A stretch of 36,122 nt of DNA from an uncultured Acetatifactor sp. (GTDB lineage Bacteria > Bacillota > Clostridia > Lachnospirales > Lachnospiraceae). The stretch spans positions 303,062 through 339,183 of the forward strand of contig CAJTZD010000001.1 of assembly GCA_910584235.1 (NCBI GenBank), in the 5' to 3' direction. Below the pieces are notes generated by a model that ran no database searches, was not told where the DNA came from, and worked only from the letters and a program-made list of their open reading frames with translations. The translations under genes were made by a program, and so were the position numbers. This document shows, piece after piece, positions 7,639 to 14,917 of the stretch (its first letter is position 1; each line of letters begins with the position of its first letter).

Positions 7639-8832
7639 CTACGTTAACCGGACAGTCTCCCTGGCAATTGCAAGCTCTTCATTGGTGGGTATCACCATAA
7701 CCGTTGTCCTGCTCTCCCGCGTGGTGATCACAATGTCCTCGCCACGCTTCCCATTGGCCGTCTGATCCAGTTCTACCCCCAGATACCCCAGATACTCGCA
7801 CACAAAGGTACGCACCAGAGGAGCATTCTCACCGATGCCCGCGGTAAAGCAGATCACATCCACGCCGTTCATGGCAGCCACATAGGAACCGATATACTTT
7901 GCCACACGATAGCAATAGGTTTTCATGGCCCGGACGGCATTGGGATCCCCTGCATTATAACCGTCCTCCAGATCCCGGAAATCGGAGGAAAGATTGTCCG
8001 AAAGACCCAGAACGCCGGACTTCTTGTTCAGCACGGCCATGACCTCGCCGATATTCCTGTCCTCTTTGTTGGCCAAAAACTCTATGATAGCCGGGTCAAT
8101 ATCCCCGGAGCGGGTGCCCATCATCAGGCCCTCCAGGGGAGTCAGCCCCATGGAAGTATCCACACATCTGCCGTTCTTCACGGCGGAAATGCTTGCGCCA
8201 TTGCCCAAATGACATACGATAATCTTCAAATCCTCATACGCCTTTCCCAGAACCTCCGCCGCCCTTTTGGATACATAGGAATGGCTGGTGCCATGGAAGC
8301 CATATCTTCTGACCTTGTATTTTTGATAATATTCATACGGCAGGCCGTACATATAGGCCTCCTCCGGCATAGTCTGATGGAAAGCGGTATCGAACACGGC
8401 TACCATGGGTGTTTGGGGCATCAGCTTTCTGCAGGCATTGATGCCGATCAGGTTTGCCGGATTGTGCAGGGGGGCCAGATCGTTGCACTCTTCCACCGCC
8501 GCAAGGACTTCGTCATTGATCACCACGGACTGGGCGAATTTCTCACCGCCATGCACCACTCTGTGTCCTACGGCGCCGATCTCGTCGAGTTTATCCACCA
8601 CCCCTGTCCCGGGGTTCGTCAGCGCTTCCAGCACCAGGCGAATGGCCTCGGTATGGTCCGGCATGGGAGTAACTGTCTTCTCTTTCTCACCGTTTTCAGG
8701 GGCGTAGGTTATCATGCTTCCCTCAATGCCGATTCTCTCGCAGATGCCTTTTGCAAGGCAGCTCTCGGACTCGGAATCAATGAGCTGGAATTTCAGGGAT
8801 GAGCTTCCGCAATTGATGACTAAAACTTTCAT
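7639..8832 (-). CDS. ackA: Acetate kinase
   Basis: A 397-residue enzyme converting acetyl phosphate plus ADP to acetate plus ATP, the energy-yielding last step of acetate fermentation. It has the ASKHA-fold phosphate motif NCGSSSLKF (7-15), HRVVHGGE, the FDTAFH segment, GFHGTSHSYV, CHLGNGAS and the C-terminal FTAGIGENAP. The length is typical. It lies 40 bp downstream of pta on the same strand and ends before a clear terminator, so pta-ackA is a two-gene operon. Confidence 0.97.
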   Translation of the reverse strand: MKVLVINCGSSSLKFQLIDSESESCLAKGICERIGIEGSMITYAPENGEKEKTVTPMPDHTEAIRLVLEALTNPGTGVVDKLDEIGAVGHRVVHGGEKFAQSVVINDEVLAAVEECNDLAPLHNPANLIGINACRKLMPQTPMVAVFDTAFHQTMPEEAYMYGLPYEYYQKYKVRRYGFHGTSHSYVSKRAAEVLGKAYEDLKIIVCHLGNGASISAVKNGRCVDTSMGLTPLEGLMMGTRSGDIDPAIIEFLANKEDRNIGEVMAVLNKKSGVLGLSDNLSSDFRDLEDGYNAGDPNAVRAMKTYCYRVAKYIGSYVAAMNGVDVICFTAGIGENAPLVRTFVCEYLGYLGVELDQTANGKRGEDIVITTRESRTTVMVIPTNEELAIARETVRLT

Positions 8833-8872
8833 AAACAGTATGCTTCCTTTCTTATCTTCTTATTCCGGGTTC

Positions 8873-9874
8873 TCAGACAAGCTGCGCCTGTACGGCAGTC
8901 AGCGCTACCACGCCCACAATGTCCTGCCAGGAGCAGCCCCTGGACAAATCATTGACAGGTTTTGCGATACCCTGCAGCATAGGACCGTAGGCTTCCGCGC
9001 CTCCCAGGCGCTGCACCAGCTTGTATCCGATATTTCCCGCGTCCAGATTGGGGAATATCAATATATTCGCTTTCCCGCCCACCGGGCTGCCCGGGGCCTT
9101 GGACTTTGCCACGCCGGGCACAAGGGCTGCGTCCAGCTGCAGTTCGCCGTCCAGCACCAGATGGGGGTACTGCTCTCTGGCAATCTTCGTGGCCTCCACC
9201 ACCTTGTCCACCATCTCATGCTTGGCGCTTCCCTTGGTGGAATGGCTGAGCATGGCAATGACGGGCTTAGGCCCGATCAGAGACTTAAAGCTTCTGTAAG
9301 AGGTCTCCGCAATAGCGGCCAGTTCTTCCGCCGTGGGGTCCTGATTCAGGCCGCAGTCCGCGAACAGGAAAGCGCCGTTATCCCCTTGGTCCTTGAACTG
9401 GGTATCCATCACAAAGAACGCGGAAACCAGCTTTACGCCCGGCGCTGTCTTCAAAATCTGCAGGGCGGGCCTCAGGGTGTCCGCCGTGGAATGGCAGGCG
9501 CCTGCCACCATGCCGTCCGCATCCCCGGCCTTAACCATCACAATCCCGAAGGTAAGGTAATCATTCAAAAGGATATCCCGTGCTTTCTCCTCAGTCATGC
9601 CCTTGGATTTCCTGGTCTCATACAGCAGATTCACATAGTCGTCCAGCTTTGGGGTCTGGGCAGGGTCTATGACCGTGACGCGGGAAAGATCCACTTCCAG
9701 CCAGCCGGCACCATCCATGATCTTCTCTTCATTTCCCACCATGATGATATCCGCAATATTCTCTTCCACGATCTTTGCAGCCGCCAACAGGGTCCTCTTG
9801 TCCTTGGACTCCGGCAGTACAATGGTCTTCCTGTCCAGCTTGGCTCTCTCCTTGATTTTGTCAATATATGACAT
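8873..9874 (-). CDS. pta: Phosphate acetyltransferase
   Basis: A 333-residue enzyme that makes acetyl phosphate from acetyl-CoA and phosphate. It matches the short (single-domain) Pta class: IVLPESKDKRTLLAAAKI near the N-terminus, DGMVAGACHSTADTLRPAL, SHSTKGSAKHEMVDKV and NLDAGNIGYKLVQRLGG near the C-terminus. The ATG at 9874 has AAGGAG seven bases upstream; the 15-codon extension to 9919 is not supported. It is the first gene of the pta-ackA operon. Confidence 0.96.
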   Translation of the reverse strand: MSYIDKIKERAKLDRKTIVLPESKDKRTLLAAAKIVEENIADIIMVGNEEKIMDGAGWLEVDLSRVTVIDPAQTPKLDDYVNLLYETRKSKGMTEEKARDILLNDYLTFGIVMVKAGDADGMVAGACHSTADTLRPALQILKTAPGVKLVSAFFVMDTQFKDQGDNGAFLFADCGLNQDPTAEELAAIAETSYRSFKSLIGPKPVIAMLSHSTKGSAKHEMVDKVVEATKIAREQYPHLVLDGELQLDAALVPGVAKSKAPGSPVGGKANILIFPNLDAGNIGYKLVQRLGGAEAYGPMLQGIAKPVNDLSRGCSWQDIVGVVALTAVQAQLV

Positions 9875-9991
9875 ATCCCTTCTCCTTTCCAGCGCCTTTT
9901 CCGCTATCCCCATATTCATTCTGCATTACAGTCCGCTCAATTTGGCCCGAAATCTTCATAATATTTCCACTTAACAAACTGTATTATCCAT

Positions 9992-10020
9992 ATTATACTA
10001 AAAAAGGAAACAATGCACAA
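9992..10020 (-). promoter_or_regulatory. pta-ackA promoter
   Basis: On the minus strand, a perfect TATAAT (9992-9997) lies 17 bp after a weak -35, TTGTGC (10015-10020). The leader to the pta start is about 110 nt. Confidence 0.55.
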
Positions 10021-10130
10021 GGATAAATATGCGCTTAATTGTATATTTTCGGATACATACCTGATTTTCGACTACCCCTGCCAGTCCCCATGGTTGTGCA
10101 GATGTAAACGCTTTCAGGCATGTTATTTTT

Positions 10131-10159
10131 TTCACATTGTCGTCCCACATTTTTATACG
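10131..10159 (+). promoter_or_regulatory. Candidate tmcAL promoter
   Basis: TTCACA (10131-10136), a 17-bp spacer and TATACG (10154-10159) lie 33 bp before the tmcAL start. Confidence 0.45.
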
Positions 10160-10191
10160 GAAAAATGATAATTTGTTACAGGAGGTTTTTC

Positions 10192-11526
10192 ATGAACGTA
10201 ACCGGCGTCATCGCTGAATACAACCCTTTCCACAATGGCCATCTCTATCATCTCAGAGAATCGGCCCGTCTCACGGAATCCGACTATATAATCGTAGTTA
10301 TAAGTGGAAATTTCGTCCAGCGCGGCGCTCCCGCCCTGGCTGACAAACGGATCCGCACACAGGCCGCTCTTTGCTGCGGAGCCGATCTGGTCCTGGAGCT
10401 TCCCACTCTGTACGCCGCATCCAGTGCGGAATATTTCGCCACGGGAGCCGTGGCCCTGTTGGACAGGCTGAATGTCGTCACTCATCTGTGCTTTGGCAGC
10501 GAATGGGGGGATGATGTGGTTCTCCGGCAGATCGCGGAGATTCTCTGCCACGAACCGGCCTGGTACCGCAGTGCGCTGCAGGCATCTCTCAGGCAGGGCT
10601 TCCCGTATCCCGCCGCCAGGGTCAGAGCTCTGAAAGAATCCGGTAATCCGGCGCTGCCCGGAGACTGTGCGGCCATCCTTTCCTCGCCCAACAATATATT
10701 GGGAATAGAATACATCCGCGCTCTTTACAGGCGAAACAGCCCTATCTGTCCTGTCACGTTCCGGAGAACGGGGGCGGGCTACCACGACATCGTTCTACCG
10801 GAAATCTCCGATTTGCCACACTCCGATGTCGGTCCGGAAAACGCTCTGTCCGGACAAAAGGGCGGAAAACATGCTTCGGCGCCGTCAGCTGTTGAGTATA
10901 CCTGCTCCGCCCTGTCCCTGCGGCAGGCCCTGTATCAGGGGAAAAAACTGACTGACCTCTCCCCTTATATGCCCCCGGAAGCGGTTTCGCTTCTCACAGA
11001 ATACCTGCAGACACACAGGCCCCTGCGCTCAGATGATTTCTCTTCCGTTTTGTATTATAAGCTGATCGCCGAAAAAGAATCCGGCTATGCAAAATATCTG
11101 GATGTGTCCCCGGAACTGTCGGACCGGATTAGAAAGCATCTGCGTTTCTATACCGGTTTTGAAGCTTTCTGTGATTTGCTCAAGACAAAAAACATGACCC
11201 ATACCAGAATCAGCAGATCTCTGCTACACATTCTGCTGGGTATGGAGAAGAAAGATCTGGAACTGGGAAAAGAGGCGGATTATGTCCCCTATGCCCGGGT
11301 TCTGGGATTCCGGCGTCAGGCAGCCCCGCTTCTCAGGGCCATCAGACAGCGTTCCTGCCTGCCGTTTGTAACCGGTCTGGCCAATGCCCGAAAGGAAATG
11401 TCCCCCGAGGCGGAGAGACTTATGCGGCTGGACATCCTTGCCAGCGAACTTTACCGGAATCTGGCCCGGGCAGATGCCGGGCGGCCCATCCTCAATGAGA
11501 TTTCCACACCGCCCGTCATGCTGTAA
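10192..11526 (+). CDS. tmcAL: tRNA(Met) cytidine acetate ligase
   Basis: A 444-residue member of the TmcAL (YlbM) nucleotidyltransferase family. The family activates acetate with ATP to acetylate C34 in the anticodon of elongator tRNA-Met. Visible motifs are GVIAEYNPFHNGH (5-17, HxGH-type nucleotidyltransferase signature), VISGNFVQRGAPA and LELPTLYAASSAEYFATGAV. SSPNNILGIEYIRAL lies in the middle. AGGAGG six bases before the ATG at 10192 fixes the start. A low-complexity insert around residues 206-232 (SDLPHSDVGPENALSGQKGG region) looks variable. It is divergent from the acetate-producing pta-ackA operon, which fits its use of acetate, and convergent with the UPF0210 gene 11 bp away. Confidence 0.9.
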   Translation: MNVTGVIAEYNPFHNGHLYHLRESARLTESDYIIVVISGNFVQRGAPALADKRIRTQAALCCGADLVLELPTLYAASSAEYFATGAVALLDRLNVVTHLCFGSEWGDDVVLRQIAEILCHEPAWYRSALQASLRQGFPYPAARVRALKESGNPALPGDCAAILSSPNNILGIEYIRALYRRNSPICPVTFRRTGAGYHDIVLPEISDLPHSDVGPENALSGQKGGKHASAPSAVEYTCSALSLRQALYQGKKLTDLSPYMPPEAVSLLTEYLQTHRPLRSDDFSSVLYYKLIAEKESGYAKYLDVSPELSDRIRKHLRFYTGFEAFCDLLKTKNMTHTRISRSLLHILLGMEKKDLELGKEADYVPYARVLGFRRQAAPLLRAIRQRSCLPFVTGLANARKEMSPEAERLMRLDILASELYRNLARADAGRPILNEISTPPVML

Positions 11527-11537
11527 TCTTTCCGCTC

Positions 11538-12902
11538 TCAGTTTTTAAAACTGTGTATGGGCGCCGGAATCCGGCCGCCCCGGTTGATAAAGGCTTCGCA
11601 GCCGAACTGGTTCACCGGCATAATGGGCGCATAGCCTAAGAGCCCGCCGAACTCCACGGTCTCCCCCACGCCCTTGCCGATAACGGGGATAATGCGGACA
11701 GCCGTGGTTTTCTGATTTACCATACCAATGGCCATCTCGTCCGCGATGATGCCGGAAATAGTGGATTCTTTGGTATCGCCGGGAATGGCTATCATATCCA
11801 GGCCCACGGAGCATACGCAGGTCATGGCTTCCAGCTTCTCCAGTGACAGCGCTCCCGCCCTTACCGCGTCAATCATTCCCTGATCCTCGCTGACCGGGAT
11901 AAATGCGCCGCTTAAGCCGCCTACATAGGAGGAAGCCATGACACCGCCTTTCTTCACCTGATCATTTAAAAGCGCCAGCGCCGCGGTGGTACCGGGAGCG
12001 CCTGCATATTCCAGACCGATCTCGCACAAAATATCCGCCACGCTGTCGCCGATGGCAGGCGTAGGCGCTAAAGACAAGTCCACGATTCCAAAGGGAACAC
12101 CCAGCATGGCCGATGCCTCCTGGGCCACCAGCTGCCCAACCCTGGTTACTTTAAATGCCGTCTTCTTGATGGTCTCGCAGAGCACCTCAAAATTCTCACC
12201 GCGCACTTTCTCCAGGGCGGTCTTTACCACGCCGGGGCCGCTGACCCCTACATTGATGACCTTGTCACCCTCCGTGACTCCGTGGAAAGCCCCTGCCATA
12301 AACGGATTATCGTCCGGCGCATTGCAGAATACTACCAGTTTTGCGCATCCCAGGGAATCCGCCTCTTTGGTGCGCTCCGCTGTGGACTTGATGATTTCTC
12401 CCATAAGCTTCACGGCATCCATATTGATGCCCGTCCTTGTAGAGCCCAGATTCACAGACGCGCACACTCGTTCCGTGCCGGACAGGGCCGCGGGAATGGA
12501 ACGGATCAGCAGTTCGTCCGCCGCAGTCATTCCTTTGCTCACCAGCGCAGAATAACCGCCGATGAAATTTACGCCCACATCCTTGGCCACTCTGTCCAGG
12601 GTCTCTGCCACCGAAGCAAAATCCTCCGCAGACCTGCAGGCCGCGCCGGCTACCAAAGCGATGGGCGTTACGGAGATCCTTTTGTTGACAATGGGGACGC
12701 CGAATTCCCTGGAAATCTCCTCCCCGGTCTTCACCAGATCCCTGGCGGCCTCATATATCTTTGCATAAATTTTCTCTTTCAGTCTCTGTAAATCGGAATC
12801 AATGCAGTCCAGCAGACTAATGCCGAGAGTAATCGTACGCACGTCCAGATTCTCTTCCGCAATCATCTTGTTGGTCTCTGCCACCTCATATATGTTTATC
12901 AT
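11538..12902 (-). CDS. UPF0210 (PFL/DUF711) family protein
   Basis: A 454-residue cytosolic protein of the UPF0210 family. Recognisable segments are NLDVRTITLGISLLDC near the N-terminus, GVNFIGGYSALVSKGM, LGSTRTGINMDAV, SGPGVVK and the C-terminal NQFGCEAFINRGGRIPAPIHS. The family is distantly related to glycyl-radical-type folds but has no established reaction; I assign none. GGGAGG precedes the start. It sits 21 bp after the ACT-domain gene, a pairing conserved across many Firmicutes, which suggests that the ACT protein senses a ligand for it (inference). Confidence 0.9.
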   Translation of the reverse strand: MINIYEVAETNKMIAEENLDVRTITLGISLLDCIDSDLQRLKEKIYAKIYEAARDLVKTGEEISREFGVPIVNKRISVTPIALVAGAACRSAEDFASVAETLDRVAKDVGVNFIGGYSALVSKGMTAADELLIRSIPAALSGTERVCASVNLGSTRTGINMDAVKLMGEIIKSTAERTKEADSLGCAKLVVFCNAPDDNPFMAGAFHGVTEGDKVINVGVSGPGVVKTALEKVRGENFEVLCETIKKTAFKVTRVGQLVAQEASAMLGVPFGIVDLSLAPTPAIGDSVADILCEIGLEYAGAPGTTAALALLNDQVKKGGVMASSYVGGLSGAFIPVSEDQGMIDAVRAGALSLEKLEAMTCVCSVGLDMIAIPGDTKESTISGIIADEMAIGMVNQKTTAVRIIPVIGKGVGETVEFGGLLGYAPIMPVNQFGCEAFINRGGRIPAPIHSFKN

Positions 12903-12923
12903 ACATAGCCTCCCCCGGCGCCG

Positions 12924-13196
12924 TCAAATTCTGTGCATCTTGTCAAATATCTCTTCTTTCTGGCACTTGATCTGCACGCCTGTCTCCTCCCCCAACGCCA
13001 TCATCTCGTCCACCATATCCCCGAAAGGTTTTTCTGTCTTACTGGTATCCACGATCATCATCATATTAAAATACCCCTGCACAATGGTCTGGGAAATATC
13101 TAAAATATTGATTTCGTTCTCTGCCAGATAGGTACAGACCTTGGCGATGATGCCGATGGTGTCTTTTCCCACAACTGTAATAATTGTCCTTTTCAT
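12924..13196 (-). CDS. UPF0237 ACT-domain protein
   Basis: A 90-residue protein made of one ACT domain: MKRTIITVVGKDTIGIIAKV, then NEINILDISQTIVQGYFNMMMIVD. It matches the UPF0237 family, with the length and architecture of its free-standing members. ACT domains bind small ligands, often amino acids. GGAGG precedes the ATG at 13196. It is co-oriented with and immediately upstream of the UPF0210 gene. Confidence 0.92.
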   Translation of the reverse strand: MKRTIITVVGKDTIGIIAKVCTYLAENEINILDISQTIVQGYFNMMMIVDTSKTEKPFGDMVDEMMALGEETGVQIKCQKEEIFDKMHRI

Positions 13197-13244
13197 CTAT
13201 AAACTCCTCCATTCCCACGCCTCCGGCGTATCCTTGCCTTTTCC

Positions 13245-14042
13245 CTACACCACCACAGCAGGCGACACCTCGCTGCGCCTAGCCACCCGGATGTCAAAGT
13301 CCCCGGCCTTATAAGGATTATCCCCCATATTGATTTCCATCCTCACGGACTCATAGGCCAGCTCCGGCAGATTGTTTTCTTTGCTCAAGTGTCCTAATAT
13401 CACTGCTTTCAGGCCGTCGTGCAGAATTCTGCACAATAATCTCCCCGTATTCTCATTGGACAAATGGCCTCTGTCCCCCAGGATCCGCTGTTTCAGGTAA
13501 TAGGGATACGGCCCTACCTGCAGCATATTTACATCATGATTTGCCTCCAGCAGCAGCGCATCCATACCTTTCAGACACTCCACCGTATAGTCATTGTACA
13601 CCCCCAGATCCGTACACACCGCCACCCGCCTGCTGCCATAGGCAATCCGGTATCCCACCGGCTGAGCCGCATCGTGGGAAATCCGCATAGGGTTGATGGT
13701 AAGATCCTTTATAATAAACTTCCGGTCCTCCTCCACCTCATGGAACAGCCCCGGATCCACCTTTGCCAGCCCGGAACAGTTTTTCATGGCCTTTATGGTA
13801 CCGGCGGTGGCATAGATAGGAATCTCGTATTTCCTGGAGATGACTCCCAGCCCCTGTATATGATCCGCATGTTCATGTGTTATCAATATTCCGTCTATAT
13901 CATTCCCCGACAATTCCAGTTCTTTCAGTCCCGCCTCTGTCCTGCGGCCGCTGATCCCTACGTCCACAAGCAAATGCGCGGCCTCTGAACCCACATAAAT
14001 ACAGTTTCCGCTGCTTCCGCTTGCAATGCTGCATAATCTCAT
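13245..14042 (-). CDS. WalJ/YycJ-like MBL-fold metallo-hydrolase
   Basis: A 265-residue metallo-beta-lactamase-fold protein. It begins MRLCSIASGSSGNCIYV, typical of the YycJ/WalJ group of putative nucleases or phosphodiesterases, and has the metal-binding THEHADH (55-61), later Asp/His positions in CTDLGVYND and LEANHDVNML, and GHLSNENTGR. In Bacilli this family sits beside walRK, but those genes are absent here, so I give no symbol. The Shine-Dalgarno is weak. The upstream 215 bp contain strong hairpins that may separate its transcription from coaE. Confidence 0.85.
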   Translation of the reverse strand: MRLCSIASGSSGNCIYVGSEAAHLLVDVGISGRRTEAGLKELELSGNDIDGILITHEHADHIQGLGVISRKYEIPIYATAGTIKAMKNCSGLAKVDPGLFHEVEEDRKFIIKDLTINPMRISHDAAQPVGYRIAYGSRRVAVCTDLGVYNDYTVECLKGMDALLLEANHDVNMLQVGPYPYYLKQRILGDRGHLSNENTGRLLCRILHDGLKAVILGHLSKENNLPELAYESVRMEINMGDNPYKAGDFDIRVARRSEVSPAVVV

Positions 14043-14154
14043 TTTCTCTCTGCTTCCATCCTTATCTGCCTCTGCTGTCTGACCCGGTCATCTTCTATGT
14101 ACCGCCATTCCGAATCCCTGAAATCATATCCCCATGCCAGCGCCGTCTCCCCAT

Positions 14155-14177
14155 ACAACAGAACGCAGTTCTGTTGT
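14155..14177. repeat. Perfect 10-bp inverted repeat
   Basis: ACAACAGAAC (14155-14164) and GTTCTGTTGT (14168-14177) are separated by three bases. It lies in the gap between coaE and the metallo-hydrolase gene. There is no T-run, so it is an operator or RNA hairpin rather than an obvious terminator. Confidence 0.75.
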
Positions 14178-14190
14178 CAGTAACACTCCG

Positions 14191-14246
14191 TGCCCCCGGG
14201 AAATGCTAAAGCGAATACAATTCGCTTTGGCATTCTTCCGGGGGCA
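14191..14246. repeat. Long palindromic element, 26-27-base arms
   Basis: The left arm (14191-14216) begins TGCCCCCGG and ends AAAGCGAAT. The right arm (14220-14246) begins ATTCGCTTT and ends CCGGGGGCA. Pairing is 9 bp, one G-T wobble, 5 bp, a small bulge, then 9 bp, with a three-base loop. It resembles a REP-like or attenuator structure and no poly-T follows. Confidence 0.8.
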
Positions 14247-14255
14247 ATTTAAAAG

Positions 14256-14286
14256 TTCTAATGCAGCGTACTTTGCTGCCTTAGAA
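14256..14286 (-). terminator. Hairpin at the coaE stop codon, probable terminator
   Basis: Arms TTCTAATGCAGC (14256-14267) and GCTGCCTTAGAA (14275-14286) pair over 12 positions with one mismatch and overlap the coaE stop. On the minus strand the stem is followed by CTTTT. Confidence 0.6.
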
Positions 14287-14884
14287 TTTCTTTGCACACT
14301 AGCAGCCTGGCGTCAATCTGCCTGCAAGTCCCGGCGAAATCCCCGCTGTTGTCTATAACAAAATCACAGCTTTCGCGAAACTGCGCCTCTGTCAATTGGC
14401 TGGCCATAATTCTTGCGATTTTCTCCTGGCTGTAGCCTCTGGATGCCCGCAGTCTTTCCCGGCGCACCTGCTCATCCGCATAAATATACCACATTTCGTC
14501 CACCAGCGCAAGATATCCTCCCTCAATCAAAAGCGCAGCCTCCACGAAAAAAAATTCCGTCTGTCCCGCTTTTCGGGCCGCATCCAGCTTCTCCAGCAGA
14601 AACTCCTTTACCGCCGGGTGGATAATGCCGTTCACCTGTTCCAGAAGATCCGGATCCGCAAAAATTCTGTCGGCCATTACCCCTTTGTCAATCTGGCCGT
14701 CCGCTCCCGCTATGTCTCTCCCCAGCAGCGCAAGCAAAGTCTCGTAGGCTTTTGTGCCCGGCTGCTTTACAAGATGCGCCGCCTCATCCGCCAGATAAAT
14801 TTCACATTTATAATGCTTTCCGATATAGCCCAGAATTTCGGATTTACCCGAACCTACGCCTCCCGTGATTCCTATGAAACGCAT
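14258..14884 (-). CDS. coaE: Dephospho-CoA kinase
   Basis: A 208-residue P-loop kinase for the last step of coenzyme A synthesis (3'-phosphorylation of dephospho-CoA). It shows IGITGGVGSGKS with the Walker A at 8-15, DEAAHLVKQPGTKAYETL, the family segment HPAVKEFL, FVEAALLIEGGY and the lid-type RASRGYSQEKIARI. I chose the ATG at 14884 because GGAGGGG precedes it; a GTG four codons upstream has its ribosome site too close. It follows polA by 33 bp, an arrangement common in Firmicutes. Confidence 0.93.
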   Translation of the reverse strand: MRFIGITGGVGSGKSEILGYIGKHYKCEIYLADEAAHLVKQPGTKAYETLLALLGRDIAGADGQIDKGVMADRIFADPDLLEQVNGIIHPAVKEFLLEKLDAARKAGQTEFFFVEAALLIEGGYLALVDEMWYIYADEQVRRERLRASRGYSQEKIARIMASQLTEAQFRESCDFVIDNSGDFAGTCRQIDARLLVCKEILRQQSTLH

Positions 14885-14917
14885 TTCCCCTCCCACCTCC
14901 GCCGGTGCAGGCAGCTC

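Larger units (their letters stand above)
9875..10191. other. Divergent intergenic region between pta and tmcAL
   Basis: This 317-bp region contains no convincing gene or RNA. It holds a leftward promoter for pta and a rightward candidate promoter for tmcAL. The AT-rich centre (about 9980-10060) is otherwise featureless to me. Confidence 0.6.

Noticed and set aside
11539..11553. CAGTTTT/AAAACTG palindrome between tmcAL and the UPF0210 gene
   Set aside because: It has no GC-rich stem and a one-base loop, so it is not a credible terminator.
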